A stretch of 64,000 nucleotides of DNA from Alphaproteobacteria bacterium (lineage in GTDB: Bacteria > Pseudomonadota > Alphaproteobacteria > CALKHQ01). Below are positions 42,333 through 52,000 of this stretch, piece after piece. The stretch lies in the NCBI GenBank assembly GCA_041396705.1, contig JAWKYB010000015.1, positions 62,001 to 126,000 on the forward strand. The letters are read 5' to 3'. Position 1 is the first letter of the stretch, and each line of letters opens with the position of its first letter. The notes under the pieces were generated by a model. It did no database searches, was not told where the DNA came from, and saw nothing but the letters and a program-made list of their open reading frames with translations. The position numbers were made by a program, and so were the translations under genes.

Positions 42333-42823
42333 ACAGGCGAGTTTCCGGCAGCAGCCGCGAGAAGGGACCTCTGGCATTCGGTATCGCAGACCGCGACGAG
42401 AACGATCGACCGCGGGCGAGCGCGCAAGGCGACCCGGACCGGAAGACATTGCAGCCATTGCGCGTGCTGGTGGTCGAGGACGAATTCCTCGCTGCCATCA
42501 CCACCGCCGACATGTTGCGCGACGCCGGCTACGACGTTATCGGACCGGCGCGTTCCGCGGCGGAAGCGCGGCGGCTGGTGCAGCAGCACGAGCCGGACGT
42601 GGCATTGATGGACATCCAGCTCGCCGGTGCGGCCGACGGAGTCGATGCGGCCATCGACTTGTTCCGCACGTTCGGCGTGCGATCGATCTTCGTGACCGCC
42701 CATTCCGACCGCCTCACCCGCGAACGTGCCGCTGCCGCGCGCCCGCTATCGTGGGTTGCCAAACCGTACAGCGACGATCAGCTGCTGCGCGCCCTTCGGC
42801 TTGCTGCCGACGAACTCGGCTGA
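42326..42823 (+). CDS. Response regulator receiver protein
   Basis: A 165-residue protein with a GTG start overlapping the previous stop. The first 44 residues are polar and probably disordered, then a receiver domain: VLVVEDEFLAAITTADMLRDAGY, the phospho-acceptor Asp in DVALMDIQLAG, Thr/Ser in IFVTAHS and Lys in WVAKPYSDDQL. There is no output domain. The phrase DIQLAGAADGVDAA is typical of receivers partnered with HWE kinases in alphaproteobacteria. Confidence 0.9.
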   Translation: MLDRRVSGSSREKGPLAFGIADRDENDRPRASAQGDPDRKTLQPLRVLVVEDEFLAAITTADMLRDAGYDVIGPARSAAEARRLVQQHEPDVALMDIQLAGAADGVDAAIDLFRTFGVRSIFVTAHSDRLTRERAAAARPLSWVAKPYSDDQLLRALRLAADELG

Positions 42824-42830
42824 CCGGGCG

Positions 42831-44225
42831 TCAATCGATGCGCCAGACGTGAACCACGGGTTTCGCGCCGTCGGCGAACAGTTCGAGCACATACAGGATC
42901 TGCCGTTCACGGTCGTAGGCGGCGTCGCCGATGCGCAGGCGCCGTTGCGGGCCGGCGCCCAGCGTCTCCACATCCCAGGGCGGCGGGTCAAGGAACAGCA
43001 CGTCGTCGATCGATACCGCCGCGTAAGGTTGCGGCTGCCACGGGGCGGCCGTGCCGTCGGCCACGGCGGCCAGGTCGGCGGGGTCGTAGAGGATCAGCTG
43101 GGCAGCGAAGCGCGTACTCCACCAGCCGCGAAAATCGTTGTGGCCGGTGCATTCCACCAGCTCGGCCGCCGGACACTCGGACCCGTCGGCCAGCCGGCAG
43201 ACCGGGAATTCGCCGACGAAATCGCCGGCGACGCAGGACCGCTCGGCACCCGCCGGATTGACGAAACCGTACCAGTAGCGGCTGCCGACGGCCTTGGTGC
43301 CTGCAAACAGCACCGCCGCGCGCCCGTCGGTTGTCGTCAGCCAGGCCGCGCCCTCCCACTCGTCGGGGTGCTGGTAGCCGGCGAGCGCGCCCTCGATCCG
43401 CTCAGTCTCGGTCGAACTGCGGTAGTGCAGCAGCGTGGTGGCCGGCAGCCGCGCGCCGGCCGCGGCCAGCGTGCCGTCGGCGGTCCAGGGCGCATAGGCG
43501 AACAGCGCAGGCCCCATCCCCGACCAGCCGCCGTCGCGGTAGCGGCCGGTGCCGATCACCCTCCCCTGCGTGTGAGCCGCCGCCCAGTCGGCCGGGATCT
43601 CCAGCATGTAGCCGGTGGTGGCATAGGGCGTCACATCGGCGATCGACCATGGCCCCTGCATCGCCGGCGCCGACAGGCCGGGCGAGAACAGCGCGTGCGA
43701 GGCCTCGTCGTCCTGCAGATGCTGGCCCCAGCCGAGGTGAATGCGCGCGCCGAGCGGCGGCGCGTTCAGGTACTGCATCGCCACCCGCGGGATTTCGTCG
43801 AGCCCGGCGAACCACCCCGCGGCGATGTCGCGGAACGGCTGCACGAAGCCGGCCTCGCCGAGCGCGGCGGGAGTCGACGCCCGTACCGGCACCGGTATCG
43901 TGATCTCCGCCACCTGGTCGCCGTCCGGCAATTCGCCATAGGCCATGCGATCGTGGCCGGTGACGAACAGCGAGCCGGGGAAGCCGTCCGCCGGCCCGGT
44001 CGGATCGCCGTCCGGATTGTAGGTCATCGCATTGCCGCCATAGGCGAAGGTCAGCGGCCGGTCCTCGCCGCCCGGCAGGCGGAACGCGCCGAGATAATGC
44101 AGGCTTTCCGGCGCGATGGTCTGCTGCGCCGCCGCCGATCCGGCGGCGGACAGCACCGCCAGCACGGCACAGGCCGGCTTGAACCGCCGCAACCGCGGCC
44201 GGAAGCGGTATCCTGCTCGCGCCAT
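42831..44225 (-). CDS. Large secreted protein of unknown function
   Basis: A 464-residue protein with a signal peptide (RRFKPACAVLAVLSAAGSAAA-QQT). The mature part has repeating patterns typical of beta-propellers (LFVTGHDRMAYGELPDGDQVAEI, VIGTGRYRDGGWSGMGPALFAY, AVLFAGTKAVGSRYWYGF, GDAAYDRERQILYVLELFADG). Four Cys lie in a cluster from SCVAGDF to VECTG. Several aromatic and Asp-rich loops are present. I recognise no named family. The start at 44225 has a GGGGGAC site. It converges with the receiver genes and stands alone. Confidence 0.8.
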   Translation of the reverse strand: MARAGYRFRPRLRRFKPACAVLAVLSAAGSAAAQQTIAPESLHYLGAFRLPGGEDRPLTFAYGGNAMTYNPDGDPTGPADGFPGSLFVTGHDRMAYGELPDGDQVAEITIPVPVRASTPAALGEAGFVQPFRDIAAGWFAGLDEIPRVAMQYLNAPPLGARIHLGWGQHLQDDEASHALFSPGLSAPAMQGPWSIADVTPYATTGYMLEIPADWAAAHTQGRVIGTGRYRDGGWSGMGPALFAYAPWTADGTLAAAGARLPATTLLHYRSSTETERIEGALAGYQHPDEWEGAAWLTTTDGRAAVLFAGTKAVGSRYWYGFVNPAGAERSCVAGDFVGEFPVCRLADGSECPAAELVECTGHNDFRGWWSTRFAAQLILYDPADLAAVADGTAAPWQPQPYAAVSIDDVLFLDPPPWDVETLGAGPQRRLRIGDAAYDRERQILYVLELFADGAKPVVHVWRID

Positions 44226-44485
44226 CGCTCGTCCCCCGGGCTGCCACCGTCCTGTTCTGCATTTGGGGACGGCCGCCGTCCGCCGCGCTGCGCGATGATG
44301 ACGCGCCGCACGCGGCGATGCCCAACCGCGTCGGCCGCCCCGGTGCGACGCGGGTTTGCGGAGCGCGCGCGACACGCTAGGCTTGCCGGCGGTGGGGAGG
44401 ATTCGGTTCGTCGGCTCGCGCATCGGTCGGCGGCCGGCGCAACGCAGACAAGACCCGCGCCGCGGCCCGCGGCCGGGGCACGGCA

Positions 44486-45025
44486 TTGACCCGAGCGAAC
44501 GAGACCTTGGACAGCGGATCGGCCACACACACCCGGACCTACCGTCGACTGGTCCAGGGCACGACGATCAACGGCACGACTCTGCTGTCGACCGATTATC
44601 TGAACCATTTCAACGAGTTCGTCATGATGCTCGAACTCGTTGCCGACATGCCGGACATGGCGCCGGAACTGGAGCAGTGGCAGCCGAAGACCTATGTGCA
44701 GCATTTCGCCGACAGCGGCTTCTCGCACAAGGACCTGGCAATCGCGGCCTATGACCACGTGCCGGCCGAGTTCCGCCGCCCGTTCGATGAGACGATCGCG
44801 GCGATCGACGCGATGATCTGCGAGACGGTGCCGCGCGTCGGCGCTCTGCTGGTCGAGCATGAGAGCGAGGCCGCGCGCCACCACATGCTGACCATCGCCC
44901 GCGAGATGCGCGGCATGATCGAGCGCGCCAGTGCGATCATCAACGGTGCCCGGGTCGAGGATCTCGATGGCGCCGAGGGCGATTCCACCATGGGTCAGGG
45001 CGACATCGACGCCCTGTTCGACTGA
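44486..45025 (+). CDS. Conserved hypothetical protein with C-terminal DIDALF motif
   Basis: A 179-residue soluble, mostly helical protein. A TTG start is used because it is the first start in a well-behaved frame, and no better start precedes TYRRLVQGTTINGTTLLSTDYLNHFNEFVMMLEL. It ends in MGQGDIDALFD. This is close to the (S/G)Q-x-(D/E)IDALF motif found at the N-terminus of FliM, where it binds phospho-CheY, and in other chemotaxis-linked proteins. A role near flagellar or two-component signalling is therefore possible but inferred. It is divergent from the secreted protein at 42831 and convergent with the DapA-like gene. Confidence 0.75.
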   Translation: MTRANETLDSGSATHTRTYRRLVQGTTINGTTLLSTDYLNHFNEFVMMLELVADMPDMAPELEQWQPKTYVQHFADSGFSHKDLAIAAYDHVPAEFRRPFDETIAAIDAMICETVPRVGALLVEHESEAARHHMLTIAREMRGMIERASAIINGARVEDLDGAEGDSTMGQGDIDALFD

Positions 45026-45067
45026 AGCGCCGCCGACGCCCGCCGGCGCCGGCGGCCCACGGATCGG

Positions 45068-45994
45068 TCAGGCCGCTGCCTGGGCAGCGCGCGCGCGCAG
45101 CAGAGCGGTGCCGGCGAGCGAATCCAGCAACGCCCGCGATGCCGCCTCGCCCAGCGGCTGCATCGGCGGACAGGTCAACGCCCAGCCCTCGTCGTCATAG
45201 ACCGTCGCGACGATGCGCTTCAGCGCCGGCACCATCGGATGGGTCTGCACCAGCTTGCGGATGCGTGTGGCCTCGGCCTGCAGGCCGTCGGCCTGCGTCC
45301 CGCGCCAGTCGGCGTAGACACGGCGGATGCCGGCCGCGTTGACGTTGCCGGTCGCGGTGATGCAGCCGGCCCCGCCGGCCCGCAGGCCGTCCAGCAGGAA
45401 GACCTCCGAGCCCGGGAAGATCCGCAGCTGCGGGAACTCGCGCAGGTAGGTCGCGGTGTTGTCCCAGTCGCCCGAGCTGTCCTTGATGCCGACCACGGTG
45501 CCTGGAAACGCCTCGACCAGCCGGCCGACCAGCGCCGGGCTGAAGCCGACCTGCGCCACCGGCGGAATGTGATAGAGCAGCAGCTGCAGCCGGTCGTCGC
45601 CGACCCGCTCGATCACCTCGGCGACGAAACGGAACAGGCCGTCATCGCTGACGCCCTTGTAGTAGAACGGCGGCAGCATCAGCACCGCCGACGCGCCCGC
45701 GCGCACCGCATGGCGGGTGAGCGCCACCGCGTCGTCGATCGCGCAGGCGCCGGTGCCCGGCATGGTGCGCTCGGCCGGGATGCCGGCCGCGATCAGGCCG
45801 TCGAGCTGGCGCATGCGCTGCGCCGGCGACATCGAGTTGGCTTCGCTGGTGGTGCCGAACACGGCCAGCCCGTCGGCGCCGTCGGCCAGGAGATCGCGGC
45901 ACAGCCGCGCATGGCGGTCCCTGTCGGGCTCCAGATCCGCCGTGAACGGCGTCAGCACCGGGACCCACACCCCGCCGAGTTCGCCTGCCTTCAT
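45068..45994 (-). CDS. Dihydrodipicolinate synthase/N-acetylneuraminate lyase family protein
   Basis: A 308-residue class I aldolase. The Schiff-base lysine is Lys171 in VVGIKDSSGDWDN. The catalytic Tyr is Tyr141 in LLYHIPP, and the carboxylate-binding GTTSE is at residues 47-51. The genuine DapA lacks the insertions seen here, and the gene is not near lysine genes, so it is more likely a pyruvate aldolase for a sugar acid or related compound. A GGGAGG site precedes the ATG at 45994. Confidence 0.9.
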   Translation of the reverse strand: MKAGELGGVWVPVLTPFTADLEPDRDRHARLCRDLLADGADGLAVFGTTSEANSMSPAQRMRQLDGLIAAGIPAERTMPGTGACAIDDAVALTRHAVRAGASAVLMLPPFYYKGVSDDGLFRFVAEVIERVGDDRLQLLLYHIPPVAQVGFSPALVGRLVEAFPGTVVGIKDSSGDWDNTATYLREFPQLRIFPGSEVFLLDGLRAGGAGCITATGNVNAAGIRRVYADWRGTQADGLQAEATRIRKLVQTHPMVPALKRIVATVYDDEGWALTCPPMQPLGEAASRALLDSLAGTALLRARAAQAAA

Positions 45995-46165
45995 TGCGCG
46001 CTTGCCTCCCTTTCCGTTGCGGCCGGGCCGACCGGCCGCGGCGGACTTTGCAACGCCCCGCCCTCGATCACAACGCTTTTGCGTCGCCGCACAACCGCGA
46101 CGGCGTCGCGGCCGGCAAAAACACGACACAGATCATGCGCTTGTTTCAATAAAATTCTCGCGAAG

Positions 46166-46230
46166 TTTTCCTTGCTCTATTCTTATCTTATACTTCTACC
46201 TTCATCTTGACTTAACTTCCTCCCCTTACC
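46166..46230 (+). promoter_or_regulatory. AT-rich tract with CTT repeats before parA; candidate promoter and operator/centromere
   Basis: The 332-bp gap 45995-46326 holds a sharply AT-rich tract (about 46130-46230) in an otherwise GC-rich region. Within it, CTT recurs at 46171, 46182, 46187, 46193, 46200, 46206, 46211, 46216 and 46225, about every 5-7 bp over the core. A good -10 hexamer (TATACT, 46189-46194) lies inside the repeats. Ribbon-helix-helix partners of small ParA proteins bind arrays of short repeats that serve as operator and centromere, so this is the best candidate site for the protein at 47046. The link is inferred. Confidence 0.45.
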
Positions 46231-46326
46231 GTTGTCGCAGGATTCGCCGCCGGTGCGGCGCGGCCTGAGACAGAACGACGGCCGGCGCGCCCGTGCCGGC
46301 CGCGGGCAGAGGGGAACCGAGGAACG

Positions 46327-47049
46327 ATGCAGGTGCTTGTTTTCGCCTCCCAGAAGGGCGGCTCCGGCAAGACCACGCTGGCCGGCCACGTCGCGGTTGC
46401 CGCGGAAATGACCGGGGCCGGGCCGGTGGCGCTGGTCGACACCGACCCGCAGGGCAGCCTGTCCGACTGGTGGAACGAGCGTGCGGCGGAAACGCCACGC
46501 TTCGCCCGCACCACCGTCGACCGACTGCACGCGGACCTCGAGGCGATGCGTGCCATGGGCATCCGCCTGGTGGTGATCGACACGCCGCCGGCGATCACCG
46601 GCACCATCGCCGACGTGGTGCGCGAAAGCGACCTGGTGGTGATCCCGACCCGGCCGAGCCCGCACGACCTGCGCGCCGCCGGCGCGACCGTGCAGCTGGT
46701 CGAAGGCCTGGGCAAGCCGCTGGTGTTCGCGATGAACGCGGCCACCCAGCGGGCCCGCATCACCACCGAGGCCGTTTTCGCCCTGTCGCAACACGGCACG
46801 CTGGCGCCCGCCATCGTTCACCAGCGCACCGACTTTGCGGCCAGCATGATCGACGGCCGCACCGTGATGGAGTTGCCCAACGCCGGACGGTCGGCGCGCG
46901 AGATCATCGACCTGTGGGGCTATCTGCGTCACCGGCTCGACCGCAACCGCGCAGAGGCCGTGACCGGGGCCGCCACAGTCGCCGTGCCCGGCGGCCACGC
47001 CCTGTCGCCGGTCGCCCAGCCTGCCTTCGCACACGCCCAACCGGCATGA
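46327..47049 (+). CDS. ParA family ATPase
   Basis: A 240-residue small ParA/MinD-type ATPase. The deviant Walker A KGGSGKTT (residues 10-17) has the signature lysine at 10. Walker A' is VALVDTDPQGSL, and VVIDTPPAI is Walker B. The size and lack of an N-terminal DNA-binding domain place it with ParA type Ib or orphan ParAs that position protein or DNA cargo. It is not the chromosomal parAB pair: no ParB, gidB or trmE is nearby. It overlaps the next gene by 4 nt (ATGA). Confidence 0.92.
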   Translation: MQVLVFASQKGGSGKTTLAGHVAVAAEMTGAGPVALVDTDPQGSLSDWWNERAAETPRFARTTVDRLHADLEAMRAMGIRLVVIDTPPAITGTIADVVRESDLVVIPTRPSPHDLRAAGATVQLVEGLGKPLVFAMNAATQRARITTEAVFALSQHGTLAPAIVHQRTDFAASMIDGRTVMELPNAGRSAREIIDLWGYLRHRLDRNRAEAVTGAATVAVPGGHALSPVAQPAFAHAQPA

Positions 47050-47534
47050 CCCAGGGAGACACGCTGGCCATGAAAGCCGCTGCCCTCACCAGCAACCTGC
47101 TCGCCCGCAAGGGCGAGGCGCGCCCCTCGCTCGCCCTGACGGTCGAGCCGGTCGAGACCGGCCCGGCCAAGCCCGCCGTCGAGGCGGCGGCCCACGGCCA
47201 TGCCGGCGGCTTCGCGACCATCATGCGGCCGTCGCTGGGCCGGCCGGTCGCGCCCGTCGAGGCGCCGCCGCGGCCCGCGACCGGCGGCGGCGGACCGGGC
47301 GGCGGTCCGCAGGCCGACCCGGTGCGGATGACGCTCCGGCTCGACCGCGAACGCCATCGCAAGCTGAAGATCCTCGCCGCCCATCGCGGCCTCACGGTCC
47401 AGCAGGTGCTGGTGATGGCGATCGACGGAATGGTCAGCCGCTCGCCGCAGAGCGCCGACGGCCGGCCCTGCGCCTGTCTCAACGCTTCGTCGCAGCAGCC
47501 CGCGCCGACGCGGCCCGCCCCCGTGGCATCATGA
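47046..47534 (+). CDS. Putative ribbon-helix-helix partner of ParA
   Basis: A 162-residue protein. The long Ala/Pro/Gly-rich N-terminal region (residues about 1-90) is probably disordered. A short domain follows, RMTLRLDRERHRKLKILAAHRGLTVQQVLVMAIDGMV, which fits a ribbon-helix-helix DNA-binding fold (beta strand, then two helices). In type Ib partition systems an RHH protein of this kind stimulates ParA and binds the centromere. Starts at 47046 (coupled, ATGA with parA) or 47070 (with a GGGAGAC site) are both possible. It ends in an ATGA overlap with the PAS gene. Confidence 0.82.
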   Translation: MTQGDTLAMKAAALTSNLLARKGEARPSLALTVEPVETGPAKPAVEAAAHGHAGGFATIMRPSLGRPVAPVEAPPRPATGGGGPGGGPQADPVRMTLRLDRERHRKLKILAAHRGLTVQQVLVMAIDGMVSRSPQSADGRPCACLNASSQQPAPTRPAPVAS

Positions 47535-48370
47535 GCGCAGCGCCGGCCAAGGCCCCGCGCCGACGGGCGGCTACCAAGGGCGCAACCTCGCAGAAGGCGC
47601 CGGCGGCTTCGCTGTCCGGCATGCGCCTGTGGAAGGCGGACGGGCAGGAGACGGCCGCGGCGGCGAAGCCCGGCATGCTGACCGGCCTCGCCGCGCCGGC
47701 GGCGGAGGCCGAACCGGCGCCGGCGCGCACCCCGCTTGCGCTGGTCGCAGACGCGCCGCGCCCCACCCTGACTCCGGTGGTGGTATCCTGGCAGGAAGCG
47801 CTCGCCGGCGGCCTGCCGGTGCTCACCGTCGATCCCGCCGACCACGAGAACCTGGCGCCGCATCCGACCGTGATGCTGGTCGAAGGCGGCCTGCCGGAGC
47901 ATGTCAGCCCGTTCCCGCAGCGGGCGCGCGACGAATCGCGGCGCGACTCCGACATCCTCGGCTATTGGGCGCGCATCGCCGGCGCGCGGCCGATGCCGGC
48001 CTGGCGCGACCTCGACGCCAACCAGATCGCCTATTTCTGGCCGAACTCGTTCCTGCTGGCCTGCAAGCGCGGCAACCACGGCCGGCCGTTGATCTCGCGC
48101 GCGACGCGGATCGTCGACAACGACGGCATGGCCGACCGCAGTGCCGACATCGCCTTCACGCCGCAGATGGTGGCGTGGATCGTGCGGGTCAGCCTGGACG
48201 TCGCCAGGGTCGGCGAGCCGCTGGGCCAGGACAAGCGGTTCGTCGGCCCGACCGGCCACGACCTCGACTGCGAGATGGTTGCGCTGCCGCTCGGCGAAGA
48301 GGACGGAACGGTCAGCCACGTGCTGTGCCACGTCAAGGCGCGGCAGGACGCACACGCGCTGACGGGCTGA
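47531..48370 (+). CDS. PAS_5-like domain protein in the ParA operon
   Basis: A 279-residue protein. The first 80 residues are basic and Ala/Pro-rich, likely disordered. The C-terminal part has the PAS_5-like arrangement seen in the gene at 23790: DILGYWARIAGARPMPAWRDLDANQIAYFWPNSFLL, then a core ending RFVGPTGHDLDCEMVALPLGEEDGTVSHVLCHVKA. There is no output domain. Its ATG overlaps the RHH gene stop, so ParA, RHH and PAS proteins are made from one coupled message. It may be cargo, a sensor or a regulator of the pair. Confidence 0.82.
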   Translation: MSAAPAKAPRRRAATKGATSQKAPAASLSGMRLWKADGQETAAAAKPGMLTGLAAPAAEAEPAPARTPLALVADAPRPTLTPVVVSWQEALAGGLPVLTVDPADHENLAPHPTVMLVEGGLPEHVSPFPQRARDESRRDSDILGYWARIAGARPMPAWRDLDANQIAYFWPNSFLLACKRGNHGRPLISRATRIVDNDGMADRSADIAFTPQMVAWIVRVSLDVARVGEPLGQDKRFVGPTGHDLDCEMVALPLGEEDGTVSHVLCHVKARQDAHALTG

Positions 48371-48558
48371 CGGACACCAGCCCATGCGGCGCGACAATTC
48401 GGCGCGCGCCCGTTCCTTCGCGCGGAAGAGCTGAAACCGGCACCTGAGCGCGGCAAGGAACGCACGTGGACTCCCGCCGCCGCCGGCCTCCATTTACGAA
48501 TCTGCAACAGCGCCGACGTTAACTTCCGGTTTCCTGGAGAAGAACCGGATTCCGCACG

Positions 48559-48981
48559 ATGCGCCAGAGCGTTCCGAGCAGCAATCTTCGCGTCCTCGTC
48601 GTCGAGGACAGCTTCGAAACGATGCAGCTGATCAAGAACATGCTGCACGACATCGGCATGACCCAGGTCTTCACCGCCAAGAACGGCACCGAGGCGCTGG
48701 CGCTGCTGAATGCCTACGACGACGACGAGTCGTTCGTCGACGTGATCCTCAGCGACTGGAAGATGCCGGGCATGTCGGGCATCGACCTGCTGCGCCAGGT
48801 GCGAACCTGCGACGAGGAGATTCCTTTCCTGCTGATCACCGGCACCGCCGACCGCGGATCGGTGATCGAGGCGAAGGCCTGCGGCGTGACCGGCTATATC
48901 CGCAAGCCGTTCTCCTCCGCCCAGCTGGAATCGAAGATGCGCGTTGTGTCGCGCATCCTGGAGCATCGGAAGCAGGACTGA
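48559..48981 (+). CDS. CheY-like response regulator
   Basis: A 140-residue single receiver domain: acidic pocket in VVEDSFETMQL, phospho-acceptor Asp66 in VILSDWKMPGMSG, Thr in LLITGTADR and Lys in GYIRKPFSS. It is closest to stand-alone CheY/DivK-like receivers that act by protein contact. It lies 188 nt after the PAS gene and 40 nt before a large hybrid kinase, which may be its phosphodonor. Confidence 0.93.
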   Translation: MRQSVPSSNLRVLVVEDSFETMQLIKNMLHDIGMTQVFTAKNGTEALALLNAYDDDESFVDVILSDWKMPGMSGIDLLRQVRTCDEEIPFLLITGTADRGSVIEAKACGVTGYIRKPFSSAQLESKMRVVSRILEHRKQD

Positions 48982-49021
48982 CCGAGCGGTCGCCGGCTGG
49001 CCGGTCGAGGATCCCATCTGT

Positions 49022-52000
49022 ATGAACGGCAAGCCGTCAACGAAAGCGCGCGGGGTCAGGGGTCAGCGGGGTTCGAACACTGGGCCGATCGTTGCGGTCG
49101 TTCTTGGCCTGCTGGTAACGGCCGTGGTCACCGCCATCACCGGGCGCGACCACTGGCACGCAACGCTCGACGAGCTCTACGACCATCGTGCACGGCCGTT
49201 CGCCATGCTGCTCGAGGGCGACGTCGAGCGTCAGATCGGCCATGTTCGGGCCCTGGCCGCCACCTACACCTCCTATCGCACGCCGTCGCGCAACGAATTC
49301 GCGGATCTGGTCTCGATCACCCTGGACAACTTCGACGGGATCCGCGCCCTGGAATGGGTTCCACGGGTCGAGGCGCCGCTGCGCCAGAGCTTCGAGCAGG
49401 CCGCACGTCACGACGGGCTTGCCGATTTCGCGTTCCGCGAGATCGGGCCCGATGGGCCGCAGGTCGCGGTCGGCCGACGCGACGAGTACTACCCCGTGTT
49501 CCTGGTCGAGCCGCTGTACGGCAACGAGCAGGCCCTCGGACTTGACCTGGCATCGAACCCGGAACGACGCGAAGCCATGGACCTCGCCCGGGACATGGCA
49601 CAGCCGATCGCGACCCGCCCGCTGCGCCTTGTTCAGGAGGCGGGCGAGGACTTCGGCTTTCTGGTGTTCCATCCTGTCTTTCGCGGCAACACCGTTCCGA
49701 TCACGCTCGACGACCGCCAGCGCCGGCTGGCCGGTTTCACGGTCGGCGTGTTCTCCGTCGACGAACTTGTTCGCGCAACCATCGGCTCGTTCGAATTCGG
49801 CGACGACCTCGACTTCCACTTGTACGACGCATCGGTGCCGGCAGCGGAACTGCCCATGCTGCACTGGCGCCACGATGAAAGGGAGACTGTGGAACAGTCG
49901 TCGGAGGACCTGATTGCGGGAGAGAGCTGGTCCACGAGCTTCGATGTAGCCGGCCGGCGCTGGAAGGTCGTGTTCGTGCCGCGCGAGCCAGGCCTTGCGG
50001 ACTACCTGGGTCCGGGACCCATCGCATGGGCCGCGATCGGGCTCATCCTTACCGCGGTGCTCGGCACCTACATCGCCTCGACCGGGCGCCGCACACGCAA
50101 GATTGCCGGCCTGGTCGCTGCGCGCACCGGCGAGCTCAACCGCACCAACCTGGATCTGCGCGCCGAGGTCTCGACGCGCATCGCGGCAGAGACGGCGCTC
50201 GCACACCAGAACGCAAAGCTCAGACTGATGCAGATCATCGCGTCTGCGGCAAACGACGCCGATACGGTCCGCACCGCTCTAAGAGTATGCGTTGAAGAGG
50301 TTTGTGCCTTTCTGGGATGGCCCATCGGCCATGCTTTCGTAAGGGCGCCCGGCGCCCCCAACACGTTCGTGCCGTCGGAGATCTGGCACCTGTCGTCACC
50401 TGTGCTGGCTTCGGAGTTCGTCGCGCGCACCCGCACAATGCGCTTTGCCATGGGGGAAGGGCTGGTCGGCGCGACTGCGTCGACGCAGCGCGCACGATGG
50501 CTGCACGACGTCAGCGAGGAGCCTGCATTCGTGCGCGCCTCGGTCGGCGACCAGCCCCCGCGCGCGGCACTGTTCCTGCCTGTCATTGCCCGAGGCGAGG
50601 TCGTCGCCGTGCTGGAGTTCTTCGACCTGAGGCCGGCAATGCTCGACGAACAGGTTCTCGGCCTGATGAACCAGATCGGACTGCTGGTCGGGCGGGTTGC
50701 CGAGCGCGAGACCGCCGCGGCCGAACTGAGCGCTCGCGAGGAATTCACCCGGCTGGTGACCGACAGCGTGCCCGTTGTCATCTTCTATGTCGACAGCGAC
50801 CACCGGCTGGTCTTCGCCAACCGCCTGTTCGGCGCAGTGCTGCAGCGCCCGTTGGAGACACTGCTGGGCCAGCCGCTTCTGGCCATCTTTGGCGGGGAAG
50901 CTCTGGCGATCATCGAGCCCTACATTCAGGCGGCTCTATCCGGCGACGCACAGTCATTCGATGTCGATGCGCCCCCGGGCGCCATATTCGCCGGCACCTG
51001 GCGCAGCACCTATGTGCCGCATCGCACCGCAGACGGCCATGTCGCCGGCTTCTTCGGCATCGCCACCAACGTCACCGAACGGCTCCAGATCGAACGGCAG
51101 CTCATGCACGCCCAGAAGATGGAAGCGGTCGGCCATCTGACCGGCGGGATCGCGCACGACTTCAACAACCTGCTGATGATCATCGACGGCTACGCGCGCC
51201 GCGCCGCAGATCAGCTCGACCGGCCCGACCGGGCCAGGCAGTCGCTGCAGGAAGTGCTCAACGGCACCGATCGGGCGACGGAGCTGACCCGCAAGCTGCT
51301 GACCTTCAGCCGGCGCAAGGCCATGGAGAAGCGGGTGTTCCGGGTGGCCGACGAGATCGGGCGCAATCTCGACCTGATCCGGCGCTCGGTCGGCGAGCGC
51401 TACGAGGTGGTGTTCGCCGACGGCGGCAATGGCGCCTGCGTCGAGACCGACCCGGGCGAGTTCGCACAGGCACTGCTCAACCTGGTGGTCAATGCGCGCG
51501 ATGCCATGCCCGGCGGCGGGAAGATCGAGATCGCGCTCGGCAGCCTGCGGATCGACGCGACTGCCGCAACGAAAGACAACGGCAGCCGCCGCGACCTGCC
51601 CGTCGGCCGCTATGTCGAGGTCACGGTGATCGACCATGGCCAGGGCATCCCGCCGGATGTCCTGCCGCACGTGTTCGAGCCGTTCTATACGACCAAGGAC
51701 CAGGGCAAGGGCACCGGGCTCGGCTTGCCCATGGTCTATGGCTTCGCCACGCAATCGGGCGGAACCGCCGAAATCGAGAGCGTCGCCGATGTCCTGACGA
51801 CGGCACGCATCGTCCTGCCCGCGACCGACCGCGAACTGCCGCAGGAGAGCGCCGTGCCCGCCGTCGACTGCAAGGGCCACGGCGAGACGATCCTGCTGGT
51901 CGAGGACGACACCGCGCTGCTGGACCTGACCGAATCGACCCTGCAATCGCTCGGCTACAACGTACTGGCGGCGAACGGCGGGTTCGAAGCGCTGGAAATG

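Noticed and set aside
46327..47049. Chromosomal parAB locus
   Set aside because: ParB, gidA/gidB and other origin-region genes are missing, and the ATPase is of the small orphan type.
47046..48370. Toxin-antitoxin module (RHH antitoxin plus downstream toxin)
   Set aside because: The downstream protein is a PAS_5-like domain protein, not a toxin fold, and the upstream partner is ParA, which fits a partition-type layout better.
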